Assembly: GCF_030811715.1 (NCBI RefSeq)
Contig: NZ_JAUSRH010000015.1
Span: 25,120 to 89,119, forward strand
Length of the DNA: 64,000 bases
Reading direction: 5' to 3'
Source of the DNA: Sinomonas atrocyanea
GTDB lineage: Bacteria; Actinomycetota; Actinomycetes; Actinomycetales; Micrococcaceae
The number at the start of each line of letters is the position of its first letter. Within the stretch, counting starts at the first letter, position 1. The translations under genes were made by a program, and so were the position numbers. This document shows, one piece after another, positions 8,831-16,595 of the stretch. Below the pieces are notes generated by a model. That model was not told where the DNA came from and ran no database searches. It saw nothing but the letters and a program-made list of their open reading frames with translations.

Positions 8831-9539
8831 CAGCTCCCATAGGCCTGAGCCGGTCGACGCCTGGGACGAGTCCCCGGGCCCGGAGGCCGCGGCGCCCGCC
8901 GCCGTGGACGGCGGGGAGGACGGGCGCGGCTTCCTGCTCAGTGTCACGGACGTCCTCGCCCAGATCGCCGAGGAGGCCGAGCCGATCAGGGCCGGCCGCT
9001 GGCGGTCCCTCGTCATGCACGGCAAGGCACCGGCCCCACTGGACTGGGAGCCGCCGCAGTGGGACTACGACGCGGTGGAGGCGTGGATCGCCCAGGCCCT
9101 GGAGGACGGGACCCTCAGTCCGGCACCGAAGGCGACGTCCGAGGCGGTCCCGGAGCCCGAGCTGGTGTACGGGTCCACGGCGGAGTGGGTGGCCAAGTTC
9201 CTGGTGCCGGTCTACCGGCGCCAGCTGACCGCCACCGGGGACAGGACGACCTGGTGCCCGGAGTGGTGGAAGCACGCGGAGGCGATCATCCGCCTCGAGG
9301 CCCTGTGGCGGGCGTGGGAGCACCTGCGCCTGGACGGGCGCACCGGCATGAGCGTGTGGCTCAAGGACCATCTGGACCACCATCTGCCGGTCCTCACCGA
9401 CGCCACCAGCGGCCCGTTCAACGGCTGCAAGCCGGACAGGCACGCGGAGAGCCCCCTGGGCCCGTTCCAACTGGTGGCCCCGCCACCGGCGCTGTTCCCC
9501 GACGTGCGCGAATCCAAGGATGAAGGAGGTACCCAGTGA
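8823..9539 (+). CDS. DUF4913-domain conjugation-associated protein
   Basis: 238 aa; ATG at 8823 overlaps the coupling protein end. The second half carries the DUF4913 signature: a VAKFLVPVYRR helix, then the aromatic WCPEWWKH box, a RLEALWRAWEHLR helix, and HLPVL followed by a GPF box. The N-terminal 80 residues are acidic and probably disordered. DUF4913 proteins recur beside coupling proteins in actinobacterial plasmids and ICEs; the function is unknown. The conserved Trp/Cys/His box might bind metal, but that is speculation. Confidence 0.75.
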   Translation: MTDSSHRPEPVDAWDESPGPEAAAPAAVDGGEDGRGFLLSVTDVLAQIAEEAEPIRAGRWRSLVMHGKAPAPLDWEPPQWDYDAVEAWIAQALEDGTLSPAPKATSEAVPEPELVYGSTAEWVAKFLVPVYRRQLTATGDRTTWCPEWWKHAEAIIRLEALWRAWEHLRLDGRTGMSVWLKDHLDHHLPVLTDATSGPFNGCKPDRHAESPLGPFQLVAPPPALFPDVRESKDEGGTQ

Positions 9540-10681
9540 TGAGCACCCACCACTCAGACGGCGTGGGCGAGGCAGTGGACGACATGCTGCGCCAGGCGGT
9601 CATGGTCGCCGCCCGGCTCGGCGAGATCGCCGCCCGGGCCCGGCAGGAGCGCCTCGCCCAGGCCCGTGCGGCCTCCGAACGGGCAGGCCGCGAGCTCGCG
9701 GCCCGTTTCGAGGCCGAGCGCGGGGCGGCGCGCGCCTCCCTCGCGGGGGCCCGGTCCGACTCCTGGTGGGCCGAGGCCGACCCGGAGCGGATCGGGGCCG
9801 CGTACAAGACGGCCGTGTCCTGGGCCGGCCAGGACGCGGAGATCGCCCAGACGCTGCGGCACATGGACGAGCAGCTCGCCGAGCGCGGCGTGCACGTCAC
9901 GGCCTCGATGCCCGAACGGGTCACCGACCTGCTGCGCTCACGGCAGTGGGTCGCCGAGCACGATCCGTTCATGGACGGGGCATGGACCCGGGAGATGAGC
10001 CAGGCCCGCAGCCCCGAGGAGCGGGACCGCCTCAACATCGCCCTGGTCAGCGCCTGGCTGGCCCGTCCGGAAGCACAGCAGACCGACTCCGCGGCCGACG
10101 AGCTGGAGGCCGCGAAGGCCTGGGCCGCCTCTGCCGACCCGGAGCGGTTCGCGCAGTGGGCCCGCAGCCACGCCGCCGCCGACACGGTGGCGGCCGCGCG
10201 GTCCGACGAGACCGAGCTGATCCGCCGCTGGAAGGCCGAGACGGGCCAGCCCGCCGACGCACAGGCTGCGTCCGTGAAGGCGGACAGGCTCACCGGGCAG
10301 GCAGTGAGGGAGGCCGGCTCCGCGGACGGCCACCGTGTCGACGCTGACCGGGCCACGGGCCGGTCCCAAGAGTGGGACGGGATGGCAATGGACCTGGACG
10401 GTCCCTCCGAGGAGGACTTGCCGTGGGCCGCTCGGCAGGAGCAGCAGCAGGAGGAATCCGTGGCGCACGACCAGTGGGACGCCGCGCAGCGGCGCGGAGA
10501 GTTCGCCGCGTCCCTCCAAGGCCTGGCCGACCAGACTGCCGTGGACGCCCGCGTGCTGGCCGACGTCAGCCAGGGCACCCACCCCCGCCAGGCCGTCGCC
10601 ACGGCACCACGCAACGCCCCCGCTGCGCGGCCGAACAGCAGCGCTGCCCGCAAGGCCCAGCTGACGAAGGGGAGCCGGTGA
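9539..10681 (+). CDS. Hypothetical coiled-coil protein ending the T4SS operon
   Basis: 380 aa. Two starts compete: GTG at 9536 and ATG at 9539; AAGGAGGT at 9523-9530 spaces better with the ATG. The first 70 residues are Ala/Arg/Glu-rich and likely helical (R-Q-E-R-L-A-Q-A-R-A type heptads), followed by a WWAEADPERI motif and many acidic helices; the tail is basic (SSAARKAQLTKGSR). No enzymatic motif is visible. As the last gene of the transfer operon it may be a cytoplasmic accessory or an effector carried by the system. Length and composition resemble unnamed proteins in similar loci; the function is not assigned. Confidence 0.6.
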   Translation: MSTHHSDGVGEAVDDMLRQAVMVAARLGEIAARARQERLAQARAASERAGRELAARFEAERGAARASLAGARSDSWWAEADPERIGAAYKTAVSWAGQDAEIAQTLRHMDEQLAERGVHVTASMPERVTDLLRSRQWVAEHDPFMDGAWTREMSQARSPEERDRLNIALVSAWLARPEAQQTDSAADELEAAKAWAASADPERFAQWARSHAAADTVAAARSDETELIRRWKAETGQPADAQAASVKADRLTGQAVREAGSADGHRVDADRATGRSQEWDGMAMDLDGPSEEDLPWAARQEQQQEESVAHDQWDAAQRRGEFAASLQGLADQTAVDARVLADVSQGTHPRQAVATAPRNAPAARPNSSAARKAQLTKGSR

Positions 10682-10768
10682 TGCAGCTGATCAGCATGTT
10701 CCGCGGGAACTCCTAAAACACTGACCGCCATGCACGCTCGCAGCGGATGCCTTACCGGACGCGGCCAT

Positions 10769-10830
10769 GGGAAAGAGGGACGGCCGGCGTTTGGCCTTCT
10801 GCCGCGTGTCGGCCGTCCCTGGCGTTTCCC
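10769..10830. terminator. Long hairpin terminator between convergent T4SS and catabolic operons
   Basis: An 11-bp perfect stem AGGGACGGCCG (10776-10786) pairs with CGGCCGTCCCT (10810-10820), and outer GGGAAA/TTTCCC arms (10769-10774, 10825-10830) extend it. No long U tract, as is usual in high-GC actinobacteria. It separates the rightward transfer operon from the leftward tautomerase gene and probably works in both directions. Confidence 0.75.
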
Positions 10831-10846
10831 CGTTCCCTGCGTCCTC

Positions 10847-11050
10847 CTAGCCTCGGGCGGCCGCGTTGCGTTCGGCGATCGTCTGGTCGGCCTTGGACCA
10901 GTGCTCGGTGCTCACCTCCCGGATGATCACTGTGGTGTTCTCGGGCAGTGCGCCTACGCTCTCCTCGGCTGCTTTGTGGAGGGCGGAGATGAGCGAGCGG
11001 AGCTGCTCGGGGGTGCGGCCTCGGGCGATGGAGACGTCGATCAGGGGCAT
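10847..11050 (-). CDS. 4-oxalocrotonate tautomerase family protein
   Basis: 67 aa. It starts MPLIDVSIARGRTPEQ, leaving the N-terminal catalytic Pro after Met removal, and continues with helix LRSLISALHKAAEESV and the strand TTVIIREV, the full-length small 4-OT fold. Such enzymes isomerise enol/keto or dienol intermediates. SD GAGGAGC lies a few bases before the ATG. It is the last gene of the leftward operon; a 61-nt gap from the monooxygenase contains three tandem TCATGG units that create ATGA start-stop pairs on the coding strand. Likely role: tautomerising a ring-cleavage product (inference). Confidence 0.85.
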   Translation of the reverse strand: MPLIDVSIARGRTPEQLRSLISALHKAAEESVGALPENTTVIIREVSTEHWSKADQTIAERNAAARG

Positions 11051-11111
11051 GGCGTGCTCCTCATGGTCATGGTCATGGTCGGGGGAGGCCCGGCCGATAC
11101 GGAGGTGGTGG

Positions 11112-12206
11112 TCAGCGCGCCGAGGCCCCGAGAGACTCCTGGGCCTCAGCCTGAGCGGCCTGCTGCTGGAATGCAGGGACGACGTGCTCGATGAAGAGCT
11201 GCAGCGATTCACGCTTGGCCTCGTGGCTCATGCTGTTGTCGATCCAGAAGCTGTACTCGTCGACGCCGAGCGCCTCGTAGTCGCGCAGGCGCGCGATGAC
11301 CTCCTCCGGAGTGCCGATCATGGCCGTCCGGTGCAGGGACTCCGGCTGGAACTCCGGACGTCCCTCGAACTTCGACTCAGGGCTGGGCTCGAGGAAGCCG
11401 TTCACCGGGGTGGACTTGTTGCCGAACCACGCATCGAAGGTTCGGTAGAAGCGGTTGATCGCCTCCGCGGCGGGACGCCAGCCGTCCGGGTCCTCGGGGG
11501 AGTGGACGTGGGTGTGGCGCAGCACCATGAGATCGGGGCGGGGAACCTCGGGGTTGTTGGCGCAGGCATCGTCGAACTTCCGCTTGAGGTCAACGACCTC
11601 CTCGTCACCCTTCATCAACGGGGTCACCATGACATTGCAGCCCTGGGACACCGCGAAGTTGTGCGAGTCAGGGTCACGGGCCGCGACCCACATCGGCGGG
11701 TTCGGCTGCTGGACCGGCTTGGGAACGCTGGTCGAGGTGGGGAACTGCCAGATCTCACCGTTGTGCGCGTAGTCGCCGCGCCACAGCTCGCGCACGGCCG
11801 GCACGAGCTCGCGCAGGTGCTTCCCGCCGTCGGTCGCGGGAAGGCCCCCGGCGATCCGGTCGAACTCGATCTGGTACGCCCCGCGCGCGAGGCCGACCTC
11901 CATGCGCCCGTTGCTGATCACGTCCAAGAGGGCGCACTCACCGGCCACACGGATCGGGTTCCAGAACGGCGCGATGATCGTGCCGGCCCCGAGTCGGATC
12001 GTCGAGGTCTGGCCGGCAAGATAGGCCAGCAGCGGGATCGGGCTGGGCGAGATGGTGTATTCCATGGCGTGGTGCTCGCCGATCCAGACCGTGCTGAATC
12101 CGCCGGCCTCCGCCATCAGCGTGAGTTCGGTGAGGTTCTCGAACAGCTCGCGGTGGGTGACTGACTCATCCCAGCGCTCCATGTGGACGAATAGGGAAAA
12201 TCGCAT
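11112..12206 (-). CDS. Luciferase-like (LLM) flavin-dependent monooxygenase
   Basis: 364 aa, bacterial luciferase fold: starts MRFSLFVHMERWDE, with the family strands WIGEHH, RLGAGTII, VGLARGAY and the PPMWVAAR segment before a flavin phosphate-binding region. Length and motifs fit group C flavoprotein monooxygenases such as RutA (uracil ring opening) and PyrA (pyridine ring opening). It would use reduced FMN from the divergently encoded flavin reductase to attack a C-N ring bond. Substrate is unknown. It is the fifth enzyme gene of the leftward operon (after the two DUF1185 proteins, hydrolase and dehydrogenase). The open frame runs further 5' but that portion reads as Arg/Pro-rich noise. 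Confidence 0.88.
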   Translation of the reverse strand: MRFSLFVHMERWDESVTHRELFENLTELTLMAEAGGFSTVWIGEHHAMEYTISPSPIPLLAYLAGQTSTIRLGAGTIIAPFWNPIRVAGECALLDVISNGRMEVGLARGAYQIEFDRIAGGLPATDGGKHLRELVPAVRELWRGDYAHNGEIWQFPTSTSVPKPVQQPNPPMWVAARDPDSHNFAVSQGCNVMVTPLMKGDEEVVDLKRKFDDACANNPEVPRPDLMVLRHTHVHSPEDPDGWRPAAEAINRFYRTFDAWFGNKSTPVNGFLEPSPESKFEGRPEFQPESLHRTAMIGTPEEVIARLRDYEALGVDEYSFWIDNSMSHEAKRESLQLFIEHVVPAFQQQAAQAEAQESLGASAR

Positions 12207-12321
12207 GAGTGCTCCTGACTGCGCTCGGTCCGCTCGCGGCGGAGATTGGTGCGGGAGGGCCGATGCCGGCCCATGGCGGGGGCGGAGGAGTGCCTGCTCT
12301 GCGTATGCAGCAGGCCGGAGG

Positions 12322-13803
12322 TCAGCTCCGCATGATGAAGGGGTCGGCGACAGGCTCCTCGCTGGTGTTGATCCACACGCTCTTGAGCCGCGTGTACTCG
12401 TGCATCGACTCGAGGCCGTGCTCGATGCCGACGCCGCTGGACTTGAAGCCCTCGCGGGGGGACATGGGGGACATGGCGCGGTAGGTGTTGACCCAGACCG
12501 TGCCCGCCTCGAGGTGCCTGGCCATCCTGTGGGCGCGGGCGAGGCTCTTGGTCCAGACGCCCGCGGCGAGCCCATACTCGGTGTCGTTCGCGAGTCGGAG
12601 GACTTCCTCCTCGGTGTCGAAGGGCATGATCGCCGCGACGGGTCCGAAGATCTCTTCGCGGACCACCCGCATGCGGTTGTCCACGTCGGTGAGGACCGTG
12701 GGGGAGTAGAAGTAGCCCGGGAGCCCGGTGTCGGGGCGCTGGCCGCCATAGGAGACGGTGGCGCCCTCCTCGACACCGAGGTTCACGTAGGACTCGACCT
12801 TGCTCAGCTGGTCGCCGAAGGCGAGAGGCCCGAGTTCGGTGGCGTCCTCGAGCGGGTTGCCGATGACAATCCGCTTCGCCCGCTCGGCGACGCGCTCGAC
12901 GAGCTCGTCGTAGACGGACCGGTGGGCGAACACGCGGCTGCCGGCGATGCAGGTCTGGCCGGCCGCGGCGAAGATCCCGGCGACGACGCCGAGGGAGGCG
13001 CTGGCGACGTCGGCATCCTCGAAGACGATGTTCGGGCTCTTGCCGCCGAGCTCGAGGGTGCAGCCGATGAAGCGGGACGCCGCCGAGGAGGCGATCGCCC
13101 GCCCCGTCGCAGTGGAGCCGGTGAAGCTGATCTTGGCGATCCGTCGGTCCTCCACGAGCGCTGCCCCGGCTTCGCGGCCGAGGCCCGTGACGACGTTGAC
13201 GACGCCGTCGGGGAAGCCCGCCTCCGAGGCGAGCTGGGCCAGGCGCAGGACCGTGCGGGAGGTGTACTCGGACGGCTTGATGACCAGGGTGTTCCCAGCG
13301 GCCAGGGCGGGGGCGAGCTTGGAGACGGTCAGCGTCAGCGGCGAGTTCCACGGGGTGATGGCGCCGACGACCCCGAGGGGCTCGCGCACCGTGTAGTTCA
13401 GGATGGCCGGGTCCATGCCGGGGATCTGGCTTCCCTGGACCTTGTCGGCGAGCCCGGCGTAGTAGTAGAGGTACTCCGGCAGCGTGCGCAGCTGCACCCT
13501 CATCTCCCGCAGGAGCTTGCCGTTGTCCTCGGTCTCGAGCCGGGCAAGCTCGTCGCCGTGCTCTCCGACGAGGTCGGCGAGGCGGCGGAGGAGGTGTCCG
13601 CGCCGGGTGGGGGTGAGGTTGGACCAGTCTGGGCCGTCGAAGGCCTTCGAGGCCGCATCGATCGCTGCCTCGACGTCGGCCTGAGTGCCTCGGGCGGCCT
13701 CGTAGAGCACCTCGAGGGTCGCGGGGTTGGTGCTCTCGAAGTACCGTCCTTCGGCCGGCGGCGTCCAGCGGCCGCCGATGAAGTGGTCAATCCGTGCTGG
13801 CAT
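12322..13803 (-). CDS. NAD(P)-dependent aldehyde dehydrogenase
   Basis: 493 aa, full length for the ALDH superfamily. Visible motifs: oxyanion-site N in TPWNSPL, cofactor strand VIKPSEYTS, the FTGS turn, general-base Glu in LELGGKSPN, nucleophile Cys in AAGQTCIAG, and EEIFGPV near the C-terminus. It oxidises an aldehyde to its acid. In the pyridine pathway of Arthrobacter 68b, aldehyde dehydrogenases act on the formamide aldehyde and on succinate semialdehyde; a comparable step on a ring-opened aldehyde is the best guess here. The start overlaps the alpha/beta hydrolase end by 17 nt. Confidence 0.9.
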   Translation of the reverse strand: MPARIDHFIGGRWTPPAEGRYFESTNPATLEVLYEAARGTQADVEAAIDAASKAFDGPDWSNLTPTRRGHLLRRLADLVGEHGDELARLETEDNGKLLREMRVQLRTLPEYLYYYAGLADKVQGSQIPGMDPAILNYTVREPLGVVGAITPWNSPLTLTVSKLAPALAAGNTLVIKPSEYTSRTVLRLAQLASEAGFPDGVVNVVTGLGREAGAALVEDRRIAKISFTGSTATGRAIASSAASRFIGCTLELGGKSPNIVFEDADVASASLGVVAGIFAAAGQTCIAGSRVFAHRSVYDELVERVAERAKRIVIGNPLEDATELGPLAFGDQLSKVESYVNLGVEEGATVSYGGQRPDTGLPGYFYSPTVLTDVDNRMRVVREEIFGPVAAIMPFDTEEEVLRLANDTEYGLAAGVWTKSLARAHRMARHLEAGTVWVNTYRAMSPMSPREGFKSSGVGIEHGLESMHEYTRLKSVWINTSEEPVADPFIMRS

Positions 13804-14548
13804 GGTGCATCTTCCTTTCGGCCTCGTCCGCGAACTCGGCGATGAGGCGGGCGAGCTGCTCGGGCTGCTCGAGGGGGAGCATGTGGCGTGCGCCGTCGAC
13901 GACGAGCGCGCGGGCGCCTGCGACGGAGCGGCTCAGGCGCAGGGTCATCTCGGGGGTGGAGCCGGGGTCTTCGCTGCCGGTGATGGCCAGGGTCGGCGCG
14001 GTGATGAGCGGCAGCGCGTCCGAGGCGTCGCGGTCACCGGTGGCGAAGACCTCGTAGGCGTGGAGGTAGGACTCGCGGTCGTTGGCGAGCAGGACGCTGC
14101 GCACGTTCTCGACGAGGTCGGCGGGGACGCGGCCGGCGTCGGGGAACCAGCGTTCGAGGGCGGCCTCGGCGCTTGCGGCGAAGTCCTCCCGCGCTGCCTC
14201 GAGGCGGCGGGCGACGGCGGCGGCCTCTGCCTCGGTGCGCTGGCAGACGGAGCTGACGCACGTGAGGGAGAGGACCCGTCCGGGCTCCCTCGCGGCGATC
14301 TCCTGTGCCACGAGCGCCCCGAGCGAGAAGCCCACGAGGTGGGCCTTCGGCGGGAGCCTGCGGGCGACGTCGTCCGCCATCTCGGACAGGCTGGTGGGCT
14401 TCCGCAGCGGAGGCTGCCAGCCGTGCCCGGGAAGGTCGAGGGCCATGACCTCCCGCCCGGCCAGCCATAGCGCTCCGTCGATGACCAGGGTGTCCCACAT
14501 CGAGCTGTCGAGTCCCACCCCGTGGAGGAGGACGACGGGCTCGTTCAC
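13787..14548 (-). CDS. Alpha/beta hydrolase (RutD/3-oxoadipate enol-lactonase-like)
   Basis: 253 aa. Starts with the oxyanion motif LLHGVGLD; nucleophile elbow GFSLGA (Ser near residue 95); catalytic Asp in GSEDPGS and His in GARHMLPLE complete the triad. Size and motifs resemble PcaD/RutD hydrolases, which cleave enol-lactones, carbamates or short amides. In this operon it could hydrolyse an ester or amide released after ring cleavage. It starts 1 nt after the DUF1185 stop region and overlaps the ALDH start, so the genes are co-transcribed. Confidence 0.87.
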   Translation of the reverse strand: MNEPVVLLHGVGLDSSMWDTLVIDGALWLAGREVMALDLPGHGWQPPLRKPTSLSEMADDVARRLPPKAHLVGFSLGALVAQEIAAREPGRVLSLTCVSSVCQRTEAEAAAVARRLEAAREDFAASAEAALERWFPDAGRVPADLVENVRSVLLANDRESYLHAYEVFATGDRDASDALPLITAPTLAITGSEDPGSTPEMTLRLSRSVAGARALVVDGARHMLPLEQPEQLARLIAEFADEAERKMHHASTD

Positions 14549-14549
14549 G

Positions 14550-15101
14550 CTACTGCTCGCTCGTGAGAGGGGCGAGGCGCTGCTGCGGGCGCCCTTGGGC
14601 GGCTGCAGCGAGGGCGACGACGATCTCGCCGGGGTGGGGCGCGTCGGCGATCTGGACCTCGATGGTCTGGTGGTGCGAGCGGATCGTGGCGTCGGTCTTG
14701 TGCTTGAGCGGGATGTCGAAAGTGACGCCTGCGCGGCCGCGCTTCTCCACCGCTGGCAGGAGGGTGGTGGCCTCCGCCGCCTTGCGGAAGTGGTCGCCGA
14801 ACTGGAGGGTGTGGATGAGCGCGGAGCCGTGCTCGATCTCGCCGTCGAGACCGACGATGGCCGCCTTGCCGTAGGCCTCGACCGGGGCGCCGAGCGCCTC
14901 GATCACCCGGGGCGCCAGGAGCGCGCCGAGGTCGGAGGCGTTCTGGCGGATGCCGTCGCTGAGGTCTTCAACGAAGGGCTGGCCGTCCCAGGGGTTCTCG
15001 ATAACGGCGGCGACCACGGCGACGCGGGCCGCGGGCTCCACGGCGCGGCCGCCTTCGCGGGTCGTCTCATCGATGAGGGTGACGATCTTCCTGACGTTCA
15101 T
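14550..15101 (-). CDS. DUF1185 (amino acid synthesis family) protein A
   Basis: 183 aa. ATG at 15101 with AGGAGC upstream; the frame is open further 5' but there it overlaps its paralogue. Conserved features: basic N-terminus VRKIVTLIDET, GEIEHGSALIHT (about residues 90-101), KTDATIRSHHQT (near 138-149) and the DAPHPGEIVVALA tail. These define the DUF1185/AA_synth family, known from a structure but not from biochemistry. The next gene is a paralogue sharing GEIEHGxALIHT, so the two may form a heteromer. Their place between a hydrolase and a GntR regulator suggests a catabolic enzyme rather than a biosynthetic one. Confidence 0.78.
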   Translation of the reverse strand: MNVRKIVTLIDETTREGGRAVEPAARVAVVAAVIENPWDGQPFVEDLSDGIRQNASDLGALLAPRVIEALGAPVEAYGKAAIVGLDGEIEHGSALIHTLQFGDHFRKAAEATTLLPAVEKRGRAGVTFDIPLKHKTDATIRSHHQTIEVQIADAPHPGEIVVALAAAAQGRPQQRLAPLTSEQ

Positions 15102-15718
15102 CTGGTTGCTCCTGCGAGTGTGCTCCATGAGACCTGGGCGTCGGTGGTCCGGTCTCCGATTCGGGCATGGGGACGTGGGCCCGTCGATGCGGCCGCGACG
15201 ATGACGATCTCGTCGGGCCGGGGCGCGTCCGGGACGCGGATGTCGACGGTCTGGTAGTGGCTTCGGGTGGCTGCCGCGCTCTTGTGCCACATGGGCACCA
15301 CGAGGCGCTCTCCTGCGTCGCCCCGGGAGTCGGCGAAGCAGATGATCGAGGTGCCTTCGAGGGACTCGCGCAGCAGGTTCCCGAAGTAGGGAGTGTGGAT
15401 GAGGGCTCCGCCGTGCTCGATCTCGCCCGCGGTTCCGACGATCGCGCCCTTGCCGAACGCCTCGACGGCGTCCGCTCCGCCGAGCCCGGAGAGGAGCCGG
15501 TCGATGAGCGTGGCAGCGATGGTCGGTGCGAGCCAGGCGGCCGCCTCCGAGAGGTCGGCGTCCGGGCCGAGCCCGGCCCAAGGGTTGGCGACGACGGCGG
15601 CCGCGGCAGCACGGGCTGCGGGGATCCGCGGCGCCGTCCCGTTCTCGAGGAGGACCTCTTCCCTGGAGAAGACGACCTTGCGGATCAGCTCTTCCGGTTG
15701 ATCTGGGATGTTGAGCAC
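15098..15718 (-). CDS. DUF1185 protein B, paralogue of the adjacent gene
   Basis: 206 aa, GTG start at 15718 that shares one base with the GntR stop codon (TAGTG), suggesting translational coupling; no strong SD is visible. Starts with LNIPDQPEELIRKVVFSREE. Shares GEIEHGGALIHT, HKSAAATRSHYQT and a DAPRPDEIVIVAA tail with protein A, but differs in the N-terminal region and in the loop following ALIHT. Overlaps the start of A by 4 nt. Function unknown. The strict tandem arrangement and retained His/Glu motifs argue that both copies are functional. Confidence 0.76.
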   Translation of the reverse strand: MLNIPDQPEELIRKVVFSREEVLLENGTAPRIPAARAAAAAVVANPWAGLGPDADLSEAAAWLAPTIAATLIDRLLSGLGGADAVEAFGKGAIVGTAGEIEHGGALIHTPYFGNLLRESLEGTSIICFADSRGDAGERLVVPMWHKSAAATRSHYQTVDIRVPDAPRPDEIVIVAAASTGPRPHARIGDRTTDAQVSWSTLAGATR

Positions 15719-16455
15719 TATGGGGCCATGTCTTTCTGGTGAGAACAGCTCGAGGCTGTGGGGATTCTGTTCCGCGCCGCTGGGCTCAACGAGGAGTCCG
15801 GCATCAGTGCTTCGCGGGACGATGCGTAGACGTGGTTGCGCATGGCGGATTCCGCACCGAAGGGATCCTTGTGCTCGATCATCTCGAGCACGCCCCGGTG
15901 CTCCTGGGTCGAGGCCGCGATGCGGCCCGGGTGCTCGACCGTGCGGAGCACGAGGCGCCGGTACGCCAACTGGTTCATCAGGCGGGCGTAGTGCTCGGCC
16001 AGTTTGCGGTTGTCGGAACCGTGCACGATCGCCCAGTGGAACTCCTCGACGAGGCGCGCATAGCGGGCGGAGTCGCCGGACAGGACCGCCTCTTCCGAAT
16101 CGGCGAGGTTGCGGCGCAGGATGCCGAGCTCGGGGACATCGCCCCGGCGCGCCATGAGGGAGGCCGCGAGGCCCTCGAGGGACTCCTTGAGCTGGAACAG
16201 CTCCACGATCTCCCTGCGCGTGGGCTCCCGGACGAAGGTGCCCACCTTCGGGCGGATCTCCACCAGGCCCTCGTGCTGGAGCTGCTTGAGCGCCTCGCGG
16301 ACCGGGGTGCGGCTGACCTCGAACTCCTGGGCGAGGTACGCCTCGGGCAGGAGCGCCCCCGGTGGGAACTCGCCCCCGAGGACGAGCTGGCGGATCCGGT
16401 CGAGGAGTCCGCCCTGGTCGCCGTTGGCGGCGCTGAGTTCCAGAGCATCTTGCAT
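15718..16455 (-). CDS. GntR-family (FCD) transcriptional regulator of the ring-cleavage cluster
   Basis: 245 aa. N-terminal winged helix: SRTPVREALKQLQHEGLVEI (about residues 48-67) followed by the wing KVGTFVREP. C-terminal all-helical FCD effector domain with the metal-binding type pattern D..RY.RLVEEFH...H..S.N..L and later H. First gene of the leftward operon and divergent from the flavin reductase-permease operon. Two copies of a TTGCATGCAT palindrome lie at and just before its start codon, making autoregulation likely. FCD regulators usually release DNA on binding an organic acid, often the pathway substrate or product. Confidence 0.88.
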   Translation of the reverse strand: MQDALELSAANGDQGGLLDRIRQLVLGGEFPPGALLPEAYLAQEFEVSRTPVREALKQLQHEGLVEIRPKVGTFVREPTRREIVELFQLKESLEGLAASLMARRGDVPELGILRRNLADSEEAVLSGDSARYARLVEEFHWAIVHGSDNRKLAEHYARLMNQLAYRRLVLRTVEHPGRIAASTQEHRGVLEMIEHKDPFGAESAMRNHVYASSREALMPDSSLSPAARNRIPTASSCSHQKDMAP

Positions 16456-16482
16456 GCATCACAGGTTAGGTTGCATGCATGA
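16450..16482. promoter_or_regulatory. Duplicated TTGCATGCAT operator for the GntR regulator
   Basis: TTGCATGCATCA at 16450-16461 and TTGCATGCATGA at 16471-16482 are near-identical, each containing a palindromic core TGCATGCA, with centres 21 bp apart (two helical turns, same DNA face). The first copy covers the GntR start codon. The spacing and palindromic nature suit cooperative binding of two GntR dimers and blockade of transcription or translation start. Assignment to this GntR protein is inferred from position. Confidence 0.6.
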
Positions 16483-16558
16483 GGAGCGTCAAGGGCTGAA
16501 TCTCCGAGGGTTACTTTCCCATCGAATGGCCCAGTTCCCGCGGAATCTCAATAGGGGA

Positions 16559-16588
16559 TTGACCGATCCTTGTGAGCTGCCTTACCTT
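16559..16588 (+). promoter_or_regulatory. Promoter of the flavin reductase-permease operon
   Basis: TTGACC (16559-16564) and TACCTT (16583-16588) are 18 bp apart and fit -35 and TAnnnT -10 boxes. The -10 ends 7 nt before the ATG at 16596, so the mRNA would begin at or next to the start codon (leaderless). No SD sits at the expected distance, which supports this reading. Confidence 0.5.
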
Positions 16589-16595
16589 CATTGGT

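Noticed and set aside
10681..10716. An 11-residue frame (MQLISMFRGNS) overlapping the end of the T4SS operon by ATGA
   Set aside because: Too short, no recognisable match; probably chance, though translational coupling is possible.
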